Program-made: the position numbers and the translations under genes
Shown here: in pieces, positions 13,411-21,676 of the stretch
Layout of the letters: each line of letters begins with the position of its first letter
How positions within the stretch are numbered: the first letter of the stretch is position 1
The notes under the pieces: generated by a model
Told to the model about the DNA's origin: nothing
Database searches by the model: none
What the model saw: the letters and a program-made list of their open reading frames with translations, nothing else
Assembly (NCBI GenBank): GCA_964560875.1
Contig: CAZLMW010000118.1
Coordinates: 1-24,213 of the forward strand
Length of the DNA: 24,213 nucleotides
Reading direction: 5' to 3'
Source of the DNA: CAZLMW01 sp964560875
Lineage (GTDB): Bacteria; Myxococcota_A; UBA9042

Positions 13411-16400
13411 GAAACCGGGAGGCAGCTGCGGGATTCCCGGCGGAATCTGCGGGGGGAGCGTCGCGTCGATCGGGCCGACTGATTGGTTGGTCAGCATCCA
13501 GTTGTACGCGTACGAGACCCAGCGGTAGATGCTCAATTGCTTGTGGTTGAAGTGGTCGATGTCCAGACCCGGCGCATAGATTCGCCACAACCGAATACGA
13601 AGTTGGCCGCCTGGCAGCGGGCTTACCACGCCGAGCTTGGTGAAATCGGGCAGCTTGACGTCGGTCACATTCCCTTTGACGAAGAGCTCCCACATCGTGG
13701 CGTACCCGTAGTTGGTGATACGCACGAGGTTCAGCGTCGGCGTGACGCCGGGCCGCGCGTGCCACTGCATCCGGTTGCCGATGTCTTCGTGGGCCTTGGG
13801 CTTGTCGAAGTACGGCATCTCGACGTACGGGCCGATGACGACCACGGGCTGGCCGGCCGCGACCTTGCCTGCAGCCACCTCCGCGACACCACGAAGGTCG
13901 CTGGTCAGACCCTTGATCGAGCGGTCGTGCGTCTTGCCGTTGTTGTCGAGGTGAACCCAGGCGCCAAGGCCACCGACTGCGTCGACACCATTGCTGGTGC
14001 CCGCGATCGCGTACAGGGGCCGCGTGGTGTGCTGCTCGAACGACGTAAGCTTGCCCCCGACAAAGCGGCCGAAGAAGCCTCGATCACCGGCGACGAAAAA
14101 GTCATCGCCCTTGGGGCCCCAGAGCGCGCGCAACGTGTAATTGGTCGCGGTCGGCAACTTCGCCCAGTTCAGCGCGGCGCTGGTGTCGCTCGGTTTGGCG
14201 CGCCACAGCCCGCCGCGATGTCCGGCAGCAACCAGCCAACCGTCCGTGGTGTAGAGGATCGCGCCAACCTTGTCGGCGTCCTTCTCGTACCAGACCGACT
14301 TCGGCTTGGGCACCGGTAGCGGCCCGCCAACGTAGAGCCATTGCTCGCCCACCCGCCGCTGAAGCTGATTGTCCGAGGTGAGCAGCCACACCTTGTCCTT
14401 GCCGTTGCCGGCAATGTCCACGATGCGCAGGTTCGTCGGGCTGATCATCGCCTTCCAGCCGAGCTCGTAGCGTCGCAGCAAGACTCCGTCGTCACCGCCA
14501 GCCCACGCATCGCCGCCACCTGGCAACGCCCAGACCGCGTGCAGGTCCTTGGCGACGGGGCAAGCCTGCTGGGTAAATCCTGTCCCGCTCCACGCGCCGA
14601 TGTAGCCGTTGTCGCCGACCGCGTACGTTTCACCGCCGCCGCTGCTGATGTCGTTGACCGCCTGGCTCATCGCCGTTGACTGCACCGGATTCTTGTCGCC
14701 CTTCTTCCACAGCGCGATGTGGTCGGCGCCGTCCACGACGACGTTTTCGGCCATCGCGATTGCGACAGGGGTGCCGCCCGTCAGCTGCCTCGCTCCGCCG
14801 TACATCGAGTAGTTCTTGCCGGCCAGGGGGCCAGTGAACGAGGACGGCTGATTTCCAAGCACCAGCATGTCGGTCATGTTGGTGGTTTCGACCTCGCCCA
14901 TCGGGATATAGCCCTGGGCGTCGAGATCGATCGCGAACGTGAGCCCGCGTCGCATGTCCACCGCGTCCGGGCCCATCGGCAAGCGGTCGAGTCGAACGCG
15001 AATTCGCCGGTTCAGAGGCACGCTCAAGTGCACCTTCACGCCGCTTGTCAGCTTCCCGGTCGACACATGGACGTGTTCGGTCACGCCAAGCATCAGCACC
15101 TTGAACGCGCCCGATTTCTTCTCGATGTAACCCGCCCGACAGATGACAGCGAGGTCGCCGAGCCGCGAGTTGATGGTGAACTTGTAGTCCTTGTCGACGC
15201 TCGCGCCGGGGCCGGGTTTCGGGTTGCCGCCGAACATGGATGGACTTGACGTTTCGCAGCGAATTTCAGGCTTTCCGATCGAAGGCGTGCATCGGTACTT
15301 CGTGTTCCCTGGCGTCCAGGCGGTGGCGCGGCACTCGAATCCACTGGGGCAGTCCGCGTCCTCCAGGCAAGCTGACGTGCAGTACTTTTGCACCGGCAAC
15401 CCGGTCAGCGTGGTCTCAGCCGGCGGATCCGGGGCTTTGCCGAGACCGGGGTCGCCGCCGACGTTGAAGCCGCTGAGAGGGTCGGTGAGCAGCTCGCACT
15501 TTGTCTTCTTGCCGGCGCAGTCCGCGTCTGTCTTGCACGTCTTGCAGTGGCCATCGGTGACCGGCGAGTCGCCACAATCGCCCATCGGTAGCTGCAGGTA
15601 CTTGGCCGCGTTGACGACGGTGCCTGAGATCGTGCCGTCCTTGTACTTCTCGGGCGGCTGTCCGGCGCCCGCACCAGGCGATGGGGTCGGGTGTTTACGG
15701 AGGCGCAGCGTGACGTTTTCGGTGTTGACGGCGACGACCGATGCGGCGGTGTAGCCGGCTTTGGTGGCCGAGACCATGATCGGTCCCTTGAAGATCTTGT
15801 CCGAGAACGTCACCTGGCCGCGCGAATCGGTCAGGCCACGGTAGGGCGTGTGCGGATCGGTGCCGACCACGACCATCGCGCCTTCGAGCGGCTTGGCCCC
15901 CATGTTGGACTGCATGACGGTGACGTTGACGGCGCCATCGATGGGCGGGCCCCAGGTGCCGTAGTTGCCCGACATCGGGTCGTAGTAAACGAACGCGTGT
16001 TCCAGCTGCTGTTTGGGCAGATCGTCCTTGAACCACACCTCAAGATGGGCCGGCCCGGGGTCTCCCTGCGGCGTGTAGAGCTCGATCAGGCCCGGGTGGA
16101 CCGCCTTCCACTTCTTGACCTCGTGGTCGCCGATGAACAGCCGTTTTGCGCGGTGCAGTCCGTTGCCGATCAATTGGGCGTAGGTGCCGCCAGCCTGGGA
16201 GCCGCGGGCCGGTGTCAGCGCACCGAGCTTGGGCACGAGGCCGGCGAAGACAACCGCCTTGGGTTTGAGGATCTCGCCGTTTTCGAACACGAGGCGCAGA
16301 TCGGCAGGTCCCGGGCTCCCCTTCGGTGCCACCATCGTAATCGTCGCCGTGGGCGCGCCTTTTTTGTAGAGCCCGTTGATTCCGGTCGCCAGCAACGCAC

Positions 16401-17892
16401 CGATTCGAGCGCCGACGATGTTGCCAAAGGCGGTCGGGTTGGGTCCGTAGGTCACCTCCATCTTGGTGCCGCCGTGCCAATCAAGAACGCTCGGATTTAC
16501 CTTCACAATTCGCGGTATTGCCGGAAGATATGTGAATCTTTCCTTAGCCAGCGCGGCCAGCTCTCCGACCTTGACGTAGACGTCGACCTTCTTTGGCAGA
16601 CCGCTCGCGCCGGTGGGTGGCGTCAGAACCTGCACGGTAGCCGCCGATTGACCGGGCGCGATGTCGTGATCGAGCACTTCGCACTTCGAGCCGTCGATGG
16701 TCACCTGGACCTTACCGGACGCAGCGCCAGCGATGGGGCCGGTCACGCTCACGGCGATCTTGGTCGGCACATTCGCGGGAGCTGCCGCCGGGTACACCGA
16801 CGCGACCTGGTTGCCCGCGGGCGTCGCACCAACGTAGGTGATGGCATTTAGCGCCTCGGCGGTGCCGTTGCCGCTGCTGTAGCGGATGCCATAGATGCCG
16901 ACTGTCTTGACGGGCGGAACGTCGACGTGGAGCCGCGCTCCTGCCGCTTCTGAACCCTTGATCTTGGCTTTGTACGACGTGCCGTCGGGCGCCAAGACCG
17001 ACACAATTGCAGACGAGAGAAGGCCGCTGCCGTGCAGCGTCACCGTGCCCCCGCCATGCTTGGACGCCGTCGCGGGCGAAACGGTCGCGATCGTCGGAAA
17101 CGCACGGTAGGTAAACGCCTTCTGCAGCTTCGCGCTGCCATCACTGTTGGCCACGATCAGGTTGACGCGTCCCGGCAGCCCAGGCGGCGTGTGCACTGCG
17201 GCCGTATGCTCGTCGACAATCAACGGATCGATGCCGAGTCGCTCACCGAAAACGAACTGGGTGTCCTTGGTGAAACCGGCGCCAGTCACGGTCACAAGGG
17301 TTCCACCATCGCTGGGCCCATGTTTCGGGGCGACGCCCGAGACCTTGACGTCGGCCACGTAGCGAAACGCTGAAGGGAAGGTGATCTCGGTCGCCTCGAT
17401 GCCTTTTTCGGGCACCGCGTCGTCGAGCCGCACGATCACATCGACCATGCCGGGCGGGCGCGGCGGGGCGACAACATTCAGCGTGTGATCATCGACGATA
17501 TCGACGGAAACTGCCGGAGATTCCGCGAAAAAGACCTGGTCGGTGATCGACAGTCCGAGGCCGCTGATTTCGACTTCGGTCAGGCCGGCGGTAGGGCCGC
17601 TGGCGGGCACAACGGCGAGAATCAGCGCCTTGGCGCCCTTGGGCAAAGCGACGTCATCGGGCACCGCCGATCCGGCATCAACGGCGGCACCCGCGTCGAT
17701 CGGTCCGGCGTCGAAATCGCCGGCGTCGGGCGTTTCCGTGGGGTCTGCTTCGGCGGCCGGCTCGGGGTCGCCGCCGCAAGCCGGGCTCAACAACGTCGCG
17801 CATAACACGGCCATAACGGCCCCAAAACGCAAGCCATCCGCTTGGTTGAGGCGGTCTTGACTGGGGGGACGTCGCCGGAGTTCGCGGTGCAT
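13408..17892 (-). CDS. Giant IPT/TIG-repeat surface lipoprotein with Cys-rich and propeller regions
   Basis: The protein has 1494 residues from the proposed ATG at 17892, which has AGGA 5 nt upstream. An in-frame ATG at 17937 and a TTG nearer the signal are alternatives. A lipoprotein signal ends at Cys39 (CATLLSPAC), followed by a DAG-rich linker. Residues ~90-635 hold about six IPT/TIG immunoglobulin-like repeats, with recurrent GGT.V.V.G.GF and PPG.PG.V.L.V patterns. Next is a carboxypeptidase-regulatory-like beta domain (~645-730), then a Cys-rich module (~767-867) with CKTCKTDADC and CLEDADCPSGFEC, a style common in Myxococcota lipoproteins. Residues ~1050-1330 repeat a propeller-like blade (YAVGDNGYIGAW, DAWAGGDDGVLLR, DFFVAGDRGFFGRF). 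The end is Pro-rich. A role in adhesion, surface recognition or polysaccharide binding is plausible but unproven. The stop codon is formed by element A copy 2. Confidence 0.83.
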   Translation of the reverse strand: MHRELRRRPPSQDRLNQADGLRFGAVMAVLCATLLSPACGGDPEPAAEADPTETPDAGDFDAGPIDAGAAVDAGSAVPDDVALPKGAKALILAVVPASGPTAGLTEVEISGLGLSITDQVFFAESPAVSVDIVDDHTLNVVAPPRPPGMVDVIVRLDDAVPEKGIEATEITFPSAFRYVADVKVSGVAPKHGPSDGGTLVTVTGAGFTKDTQFVFGERLGIDPLIVDEHTAAVHTPPGLPGRVNLIVANSDGSAKLQKAFTYRAFPTIATVSPATASKHGGGTVTLHGSGLLSSAIVSVLAPDGTSYKAKIKGSEAAGARLHVDVPPVKTVGIYGIRYSSGNGTAEALNAITYVGATPAGNQVASVYPAAAPANVPTKIAVSVTGPIAGAASGKVQVTIDGSKCEVLDHDIAPGQSAATVQVLTPPTGASGLPKKVDVYVKVGELAALAKERFTYLPAIPRIVKVNPSVLDWHGGTKMEVTYGPNPTAFGNIVGARIGALLATGINGLYKKGAPTATITMVAPKGSPGPADLRLVFENGEILKPKAVVFAGLVPKLGALTPARGSQAGGTYAQLIGNGLHRAKRLFIGDHEVKKWKAVHPGLIELYTPQGDPGPAHLEVWFKDDLPKQQLEHAFVYYDPMSGNYGTWGPPIDGAVNVTVMQSNMGAKPLEGAMVVVGTDPHTPYRGLTDSRGQVTFSDKIFKGPIMVSATKAGYTAASVVAVNTENVTLRLRKHPTPSPGAGAGQPPEKYKDGTISGTVVNAAKYLQLPMGDCGDSPVTDGHCKTCKTDADCAGKKTKCELLTDPLSGFNVGGDPGLGKAPDPPAETTLTGLPVQKYCTSACLEDADCPSGFECRATAWTPGNTKYRCTPSIGKPEIRCETSSPSMFGGNPKPGPGASVDKDYKFTINSRLGDLAVICRAGYIEKKSGAFKVLMLGVTEHVHVSTGKLTSGVKVHLSVPLNRRIRVRLDRLPMGPDAVDMRRGLTFAIDLDAQGYIPMGEVETTNMTDMLVLGNQPSSFTGPLAGKNYSMYGGARQLTGGTPVAIAMAENVVVDGADHIALWKKGDKNPVQSTAMSQAVNDISSGGGETYAVGDNGYIGAWSGTGFTQQACPVAKDLHAVWALPGGGDAWAGGDDGVLLRRYELGWKAMISPTNLRIVDIAGNGKDKVWLLTSDNQLQRRVGEQWLYVGGPLPVPKPKSVWYEKDADKVGAILYTTDGWLVAAGHRGGLWRAKPSDTSAALNWAKLPTATNYTLRALWGPKGDDFFVAGDRGFFGRFVGGKLTSFEQHTTRPLYAIAGTSNGVDAVGGLGAWVHLDNNGKTHDRSIKGLTSDLRGVAEVAAGKVAAGQPVVVIGPYVEMPYFDKPKAHEDIGNRMQWHARPGVTPTLNLVRITNYGYATMWELFVKGNVTDVKLPDFTKLGVVSPLPGGQLRIRLWRIYAPGLDIDHFNHKQLSIYRWVSYAYNWMLTNQSVGPIDATLPPQIPPGIPQLPPGF

Positions 17893-18202
17893 CGGCATCC
17901 TGGCAGTGAGCGGGACGAAGCGTAGCAGACCCCTCAACGTCGGCGGAAGGACGAGTCTGTAACAGAACGTTGCGAAAACGGGTTTGTGGCGGCGCCTTTA
18001 CGATTCGCCGCGAAATCGCCAGAGCACAAACGGTGAACTGAAGCGGCATCAACCGGCCAAACGGCGTCGTGGGGGGCTTGGAACTGCGATGGCGCCTGCG
18101 GTACGGTTGGTCGCTCTCGCGGCTGCGTCGCCACGACGCCTGTCCGCACAGCCCTACATGCCCGCACGGCCCAGCAACAGAGCCGGCTCGGAGTTTGGAT
18201 CC
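17893..18202. other. Divergent intergenic region between the IPT lipoprotein and OmpA-like genes
   Basis: These 310 bp must hold the promoters of both genes. I see no hexamer pair good enough to call on either strand, no long inverted repeat and no convincing small gene. Frames that extend through it are extensions of the flanking genes. Confidence 0.5.
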
Positions 18203-19732
18203 ATGCGCAAGGTTGGCACCAAGACGGCGATACGCCGCGTGGCCTTCTCGATCGCGATGATCGCGATGTTGGCCGCCACTCCCGCGTTCGCTGCAGAACA
18301 GTGGCACCCCCGAATCGAGCTTGGCTTGACCCTTGGGTACACGATGTTCGACGAGGTGACCGGTCTGGGCGACGCGTTCTTCAAGCACGACGTCGCCGAA
18401 GATGCACCGACGATCGGCATTCGTGCCGGCTACCAACTCAGCGAATCGCTGTCGATCGAGGGCGACTTCGGGTTCTTGTCGTCCAAGCTGCCCGACGATG
18501 AGTTCAGCAAGGCGCCCCACTCCTCTGACGTGACCGTGCTCAACTGGCAGCTGCAGGCGCGCTACAAGTTCATGACCCGCCAGCGCGTGTCGCCGTTCCT
18601 GGGGATCGGCGCCGGTCAGTTCGTACAGGACGCCAACAAGAAGCACGTTCGCGACAACGACGCCGACCCGATGATGGCGATCACGGCGGGGGCAGAGGTG
18701 AAGCTCGGATTTCGGCTGCGCGGACGTCTCGATTTGCGCTGGCTGCCCGCTGCTGGTCGCCCAGACCGCGTCAACGCCGAGACGAAAAAGGTCGAGGAAG
18801 ACGGCACGGCGGTCACCAACAACATGCAGGTCCTGGTCGGGCTCACGTACCTGATCGGCGGCCCGCCCGAAGACAGCGACCACGACGGCATCCCGAACGC
18901 CACGGACAAGTGCCCCAACAAGGCCGAGGACAAGGACGGTTGGCTGGACAAGGACGGGTGCCCCGAGCTCGATAACGACGACGACAAGATCCCCGACACC
19001 GCCGACAAGTGCCCCAACGAGGCCGAGGACAAGGACGGATACAAGGACGACGACGGCTGCCCCGAGCCCGACAACGATGGCGACGGCATCCCCGACGCGT
19101 CCGACAAATGCACCGACAAGGCCGAGGACAAGGACGGGTACAAGGACAACGACGGGTGCCCGGATCCGGATAACGACGGCGATAAGATCCTCGACGCCCG
19201 CGACAAGTGCCCCAACAAGGCCGAGGACAAGGACGGATTCAAAGACGGCGACGGCTGCCCCGACCCGGACAACGATGGCGACAGGATCCTCGACGCGGCC
19301 GACAAGTGCCCCAACAAGGCCGAAACGTACAACGGCGTCAGCGACAAGGACGGGTGCCCAGACAAGCTGCCTGATCACGTCGCCAAGCTCTTCGACGGAC
19401 CGCTGCGGGGTGTGAAGTTCGGCCGCAAGAACAAGCTGAAGCGCAAATCGTCGGAGGTGCTCGAGAAGCTGCTCGAGCTGCTGCTCGAGAACGAGGCCGT
19501 GAAGATCGAGATCCACGCCCACGCCGACGGCAAGGGCAAGCCGGCCAAGCTCAAGGCCACGTCGATGGCTCGGGCCACGGCGATTCGCAAGTTCTACGAG
19601 GACGCAGGCATCGATTCGGGCCGCTTCGTCCTGTTTGCGCACGGCAACGCCAAGCCGCTGGTGGAAGGCAAGAGCCGCAAGGCGCGCAAGAAGAACAACC
19701 GCATCGAGTTGAAGATCCACCAGGGCAAGTAG
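18203..19732 (+). CDS. OmpA-family outer-membrane porin with thrombospondin type-3 repeats
   Basis: The protein has 509 residues. The signal peptide is cleaved near Ala30 (ATPAFA). Residues ~31-222 form an eight-stranded OmpA-like barrel with alternating strands such as TIGIRAGYQLSESLSIEGDFGF and ending MQVLVGLTYLIGG. From residue ~222, Asp-rich thrombospondin type-3 repeats follow: four full 33-residue units starting at 235, 268, 301 and 334, then a partial one at 367. Each has DKC, AEDKDG and DGCPxxDND motifs that should bind calcium. The C-terminal OmpA domain (~400-509) carries HAHADGKG, SMARATAIRKFYEDAGI and NNRIELKI, the usual peptidoglycan-binding layout. It therefore links the outer membrane to the cell wall with a calcium-stiffened spacer. 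The ATG at 18203 has GGAG 9 nt upstream. A much longer upstream frame exists but lacks a signal peptide. Confidence 0.92.
   Translation: MRKVGTKTAIRRVAFSIAMIAMLAATPAFAAEQWHPRIELGLTLGYTMFDEVTGLGDAFFKHDVAEDAPTIGIRAGYQLSESLSIEGDFGFLSSKLPDDEFSKAPHSSDVTVLNWQLQARYKFMTRQRVSPFLGIGAGQFVQDANKKHVRDNDADPMMAITAGAEVKLGFRLRGRLDLRWLPAAGRPDRVNAETKKVEEDGTAVTNNMQVLVGLTYLIGGPPEDSDHDGIPNATDKCPNKAEDKDGWLDKDGCPELDNDDDKIPDTADKCPNEAEDKDGYKDDDGCPEPDNDGDGIPDASDKCTDKAEDKDGYKDNDGCPDPDNDGDKILDARDKCPNKAEDKDGFKDGDGCPDPDNDGDRILDAADKCPNKAETYNGVSDKDGCPDKLPDHVAKLFDGPLRGVKFGRKNKLKRKSSEVLEKLLELLLENEAVKIEIHAHADGKGKPAKLKATSMARATAIRKFYEDAGIDSGRFVLFAHGNAKPLVEGKSRKARKKNNRIELKIHQGK
18905..19300 (+). repeat. Four tandem 99-bp coding repeats (TSP3 units)
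   Basis: Units begin at 18905, 19004, 19103 and 19202 with near-identical GACAAGTGCCCC starts, and a truncated fifth begins at 19301. The exact 99-bp spacing shows in-frame expansion of one 33-residue calcium-binding unit. Confidence 0.85.
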
Positions 19733-19824
19733 CCGTCATCGGTGCAATGCCGCGCCGCGTCATCTGAACGCAAGAGGTGGGGTCCATCCGCGCCCATCTG
19801 CCACGCGAACGGCGAACTGCGCCC

Positions 19825-19853
19825 TTGACACAGTGCGTCAAAGCCGCGACAAC
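19825..19853 (+). promoter_or_regulatory. Possible promoter of the thiolase gene
   Basis: A consensus -35 hexamer TTGACA (19825-19830) is followed after 17 nt by GACAAC (19848-19853), a weak -10. It lies about 28 bp before the ATG. The -35 overlaps a small inverted repeat TTGAC/GTCAA (19825-19841) that could be an operator. Confidence 0.33.
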
Positions 19854-19870
19854 CTGCGCCTCGAATTGAC

Positions 19871-19875
19871 GGAGG
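19871..19875 (+). promoter_or_regulatory. Ribosome binding site of the thiolase gene
   Basis: GGAGG 5 nt before the ATG at 19881. It fixes the start there rather than at the in-frame ATG at 19833, and it places the Lys/Ala-rich tail inside the translated protein. Confidence 0.75.
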
Positions 19876-19880
19876 CGACC

Positions 19881-21602
19881 ATGGCTGGCGACGACAAGAC
19901 CACCCCAAAGACGGCGGCGAAAAAGCCCACGCAGAAGGCTCCGGCCCGCAAGGCGGCCAAGAAAGCGCCAGCTACCAAGCGGGCGGCTCCCAAGAAAGCG
20001 GCTCCCAAGAAAGCGGCTCCCAAGAAAGCGGCTCCCAAGAAAGTGGCTCCCAAGAAGGCGGCTCCGAACAAGGCTGCAGCGACCAGAGCCGCGGGGACGA
20101 AGACGGCGGCGACAAAAACGGCAGCGACAAAGACGGCGGCGACAAAAACGGCGGCGACAAAAACGGCAGCGACAAAGCGAGCGTCCGCCAAGAAGAGCCC
20201 TGCCCGCAAGCCTGCCGCCAGGAAAGCGGCCGTCAGCAAAGTCGGGGCGGACACGACAGCCGCCGCCAAATCCACCGCGCCCAAAACCGCCGCGCCCAAG
20301 AACGGCAACGGCGCGCCCGCCACGATTCAAATCAAACGCGAGCGGGTCGCCATCGTCGGTGGTCTGCGCAGCCCGTTCACCAAGGCATGGACGACGCTAA
20401 ACGACGTGGATCCGGTCGAGCTATCGACACAGGTCGCGCGGGAGACGTTGTTCGGCCTCGATCTCGACATCCACCAGGTCGACGAGGTCGTTTGGGGCAC
20501 GGTTATCGCGGTCCCACGCGCGCCGAACATCGCCCGTGAAGTCGCGCTCAACCTCGGCATGTACCGGGTGCCCGGATTCAGCGTGACGCGAGCGTGCGCC
20601 ACGGGGTTCCAAGCCGCGGCCAGCGCAGCGGAGATGATCGAGCTGGGTCGTGCCGAAATCGTGCTCGCTGGCGGGGTGGACGTTACCTCGCACGCGCCGG
20701 TGACCTACAAGAAGCGCGTCATCGACCAGCTTCAGAAAGCCCAACGCCAGTCCGGTGTGCAGCTCGTGCAAACGATCGCGCAGGTCAACCCGCTCGACCT
20801 GTTGCCGTCGCCGCCGGCGCTCACAGAGCGGTACACGGGCCTTACGATGGGGCAGCACGCCGAGCTGATGGCGCAGAACTTCGACATCTCGCGCGCCGAC
20901 CAGGACGAGCTCGCGGTCGCCAGCCACAGCAACGCCCACGAAGCGAGGGAGAAGGGCTGGATCGCCGAAGGGCTGATGACCGTGATGGCGCCGAAAGGAC
21001 CGGTGGCCGACGACAACCTCATCCGGTCGAAGATGGACCCGGAGAAGATCGCGCGGCTCCGGCCGGCTTTTGACCGCAAGAACGGCACGATCACGGCTGC
21101 GACGTCCAGCGCGCTGACCGACGGCGCGTCCTGCGTGGTGCTGATGAGCGAAAGCAAGGCCAAAGAGCTCGGCGTCAAGCCGCTTGGATTCATGCGCAGC
21201 TACGCATTCGCGGCGCTCGACCCGCGCGAGAACATGCTGCTCGGCAACGCCTACTCGGTGCCCACGGCGCTCGATCGGGCCGGCGCAAAACTCGGCGACA
21301 TGGACGTCGTGGAGATCCACGAGGCGTTCGCGGCGCAGGTGCTGAGCAACATCAAGTGCATGGCGTCGGACAGCTTCAACCAGGACAAGCTTGGCCGTGA
21401 CACAGCGGTCGGCGACGTCGACCGGTCCAAGCTGAACGTTTGGGGTGGGTCGATCGCCTACGGGCACCCATTCGCGGCCACGGGCGGACGCATGATTCGC
21501 CAGCTGCTCGACATCCTCGCCCAGCGCGACGGGGAAATCGGCATCGCCACGGCGTGCGCAGCCGGTGGTATGGGCGCCGCCATGGTGCTCGAGCGGAACT
21601 GA
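19881..21602 (+). CDS. fadI: Acetyl-CoA acyltransferase (FadI/HADHB-type thiolase) with histone H1-like N-terminal tail
   Basis: The protein has 573 residues. The thiolase core (~152-573) cleaves 3-ketoacyl-CoA with CoA, the last step of beta-oxidation. Active-site residues are present: nucleophile Cys239 in TRACATGFQAA, His480 in EIHEAFAAQ (the HEAF form typical of trifunctional-enzyme beta subunits), His529 in YGHPFAATGGR and Cys559 in TACAAGGMGAAM. Residues 1 to ~150 are not thiolase. They are a Lys/Ala/Pro/Thr-rich tail with six AAPKK-type units (35-64), five TKTAA units (73-97) and SPARKPAARKAA. Only three acidic residues occur before residue 154 and there is no hydrophobic core. Such tails occur in histone H1-like proteins, AlgP and PhaF, where they bind DNA or other polyanions. 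I know of no standard FadI with one. The partner hydratase/dehydrogenase gene follows after 74 bp in the fadI-fadJ order of E. coli. GGAGG supports the ATG. Confidence 0.93.
   Translation: MAGDDKTTPKTAAKKPTQKAPARKAAKKAPATKRAAPKKAAPKKAAPKKAAPKKVAPKKAAPNKAAATRAAGTKTAATKTAATKTAATKTAATKTAATKRASAKKSPARKPAARKAAVSKVGADTTAAAKSTAPKTAAPKNGNGAPATIQIKRERVAIVGGLRSPFTKAWTTLNDVDPVELSTQVARETLFGLDLDIHQVDEVVWGTVIAVPRAPNIAREVALNLGMYRVPGFSVTRACATGFQAAASAAEMIELGRAEIVLAGGVDVTSHAPVTYKKRVIDQLQKAQRQSGVQLVQTIAQVNPLDLLPSPPALTERYTGLTMGQHAELMAQNFDISRADQDELAVASHSNAHEAREKGWIAEGLMTVMAPKGPVADDNLIRSKMDPEKIARLRPAFDRKNGTITAATSSALTDGASCVVLMSESKAKELGVKPLGFMRSYAFAALDPRENMLLGNAYSVPTALDRAGAKLGDMDVVEIHEAFAAQVLSNIKCMASDSFNQDKLGRDTAVGDVDRSKLNVWGGSIAYGHPFAATGGRMIRQLLDILAQRDGEIGIATACAAGGMGAAMVLERN
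19983..20072 (+). repeat. 15-bp tandem repeat encoding AAPKK units
   Basis: Six in-frame 15-bp units. The first four are identical at the nucleotide level (GCGGCTCCCAAGAAA), the fifth has two changes and the sixth three. Identity at synonymous sites points to recent expansion by slippage or recombination. Confidence 0.85.
20097..20171 (+). repeat. 15-bp tandem repeat encoding TKTAA units
   Basis: Five in-frame 15-bp units (ACAAARACGGCRGCG type), differing only at synonymous sites, lie 24 bp after the AAPKK array. A second, independent expansion of the same period in the same tail. Confidence 0.83.
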
Positions 21603-21676
21603 CGCACGCGTGACAGACCACGCACACACGCCCGACAGACCAAGCAGACGACAGACGAATCGAATCGGAGGCCACC

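Noticed and set aside
17678..19720. A 680-codon minus-strand frame across the OmpA-like gene and the intergenic region.
   Set aside because: It mirrors the porin, whose signal peptide, TSP3 repeats and OmpA domain are unambiguous. Its Val/Leu repeats are the reverse reading of the Asp-rich repeats.
19838..20323. A 161-codon minus-strand frame with FVAAV repeats, resembling a membrane protein.
   Set aside because: It is the reverse reading of the Lys/Ala tail of the thiolase. The hydrophobicity comes from the complement of Lys and Ala codons.
21603..21676. Short direct repeats (GACAGACCA type) between the two beta-oxidation genes, considered as a CRISPR or iteron array.
   Set aside because: Only three imperfect 9-bp copies with unequal spacing are present, too few and too short for either.
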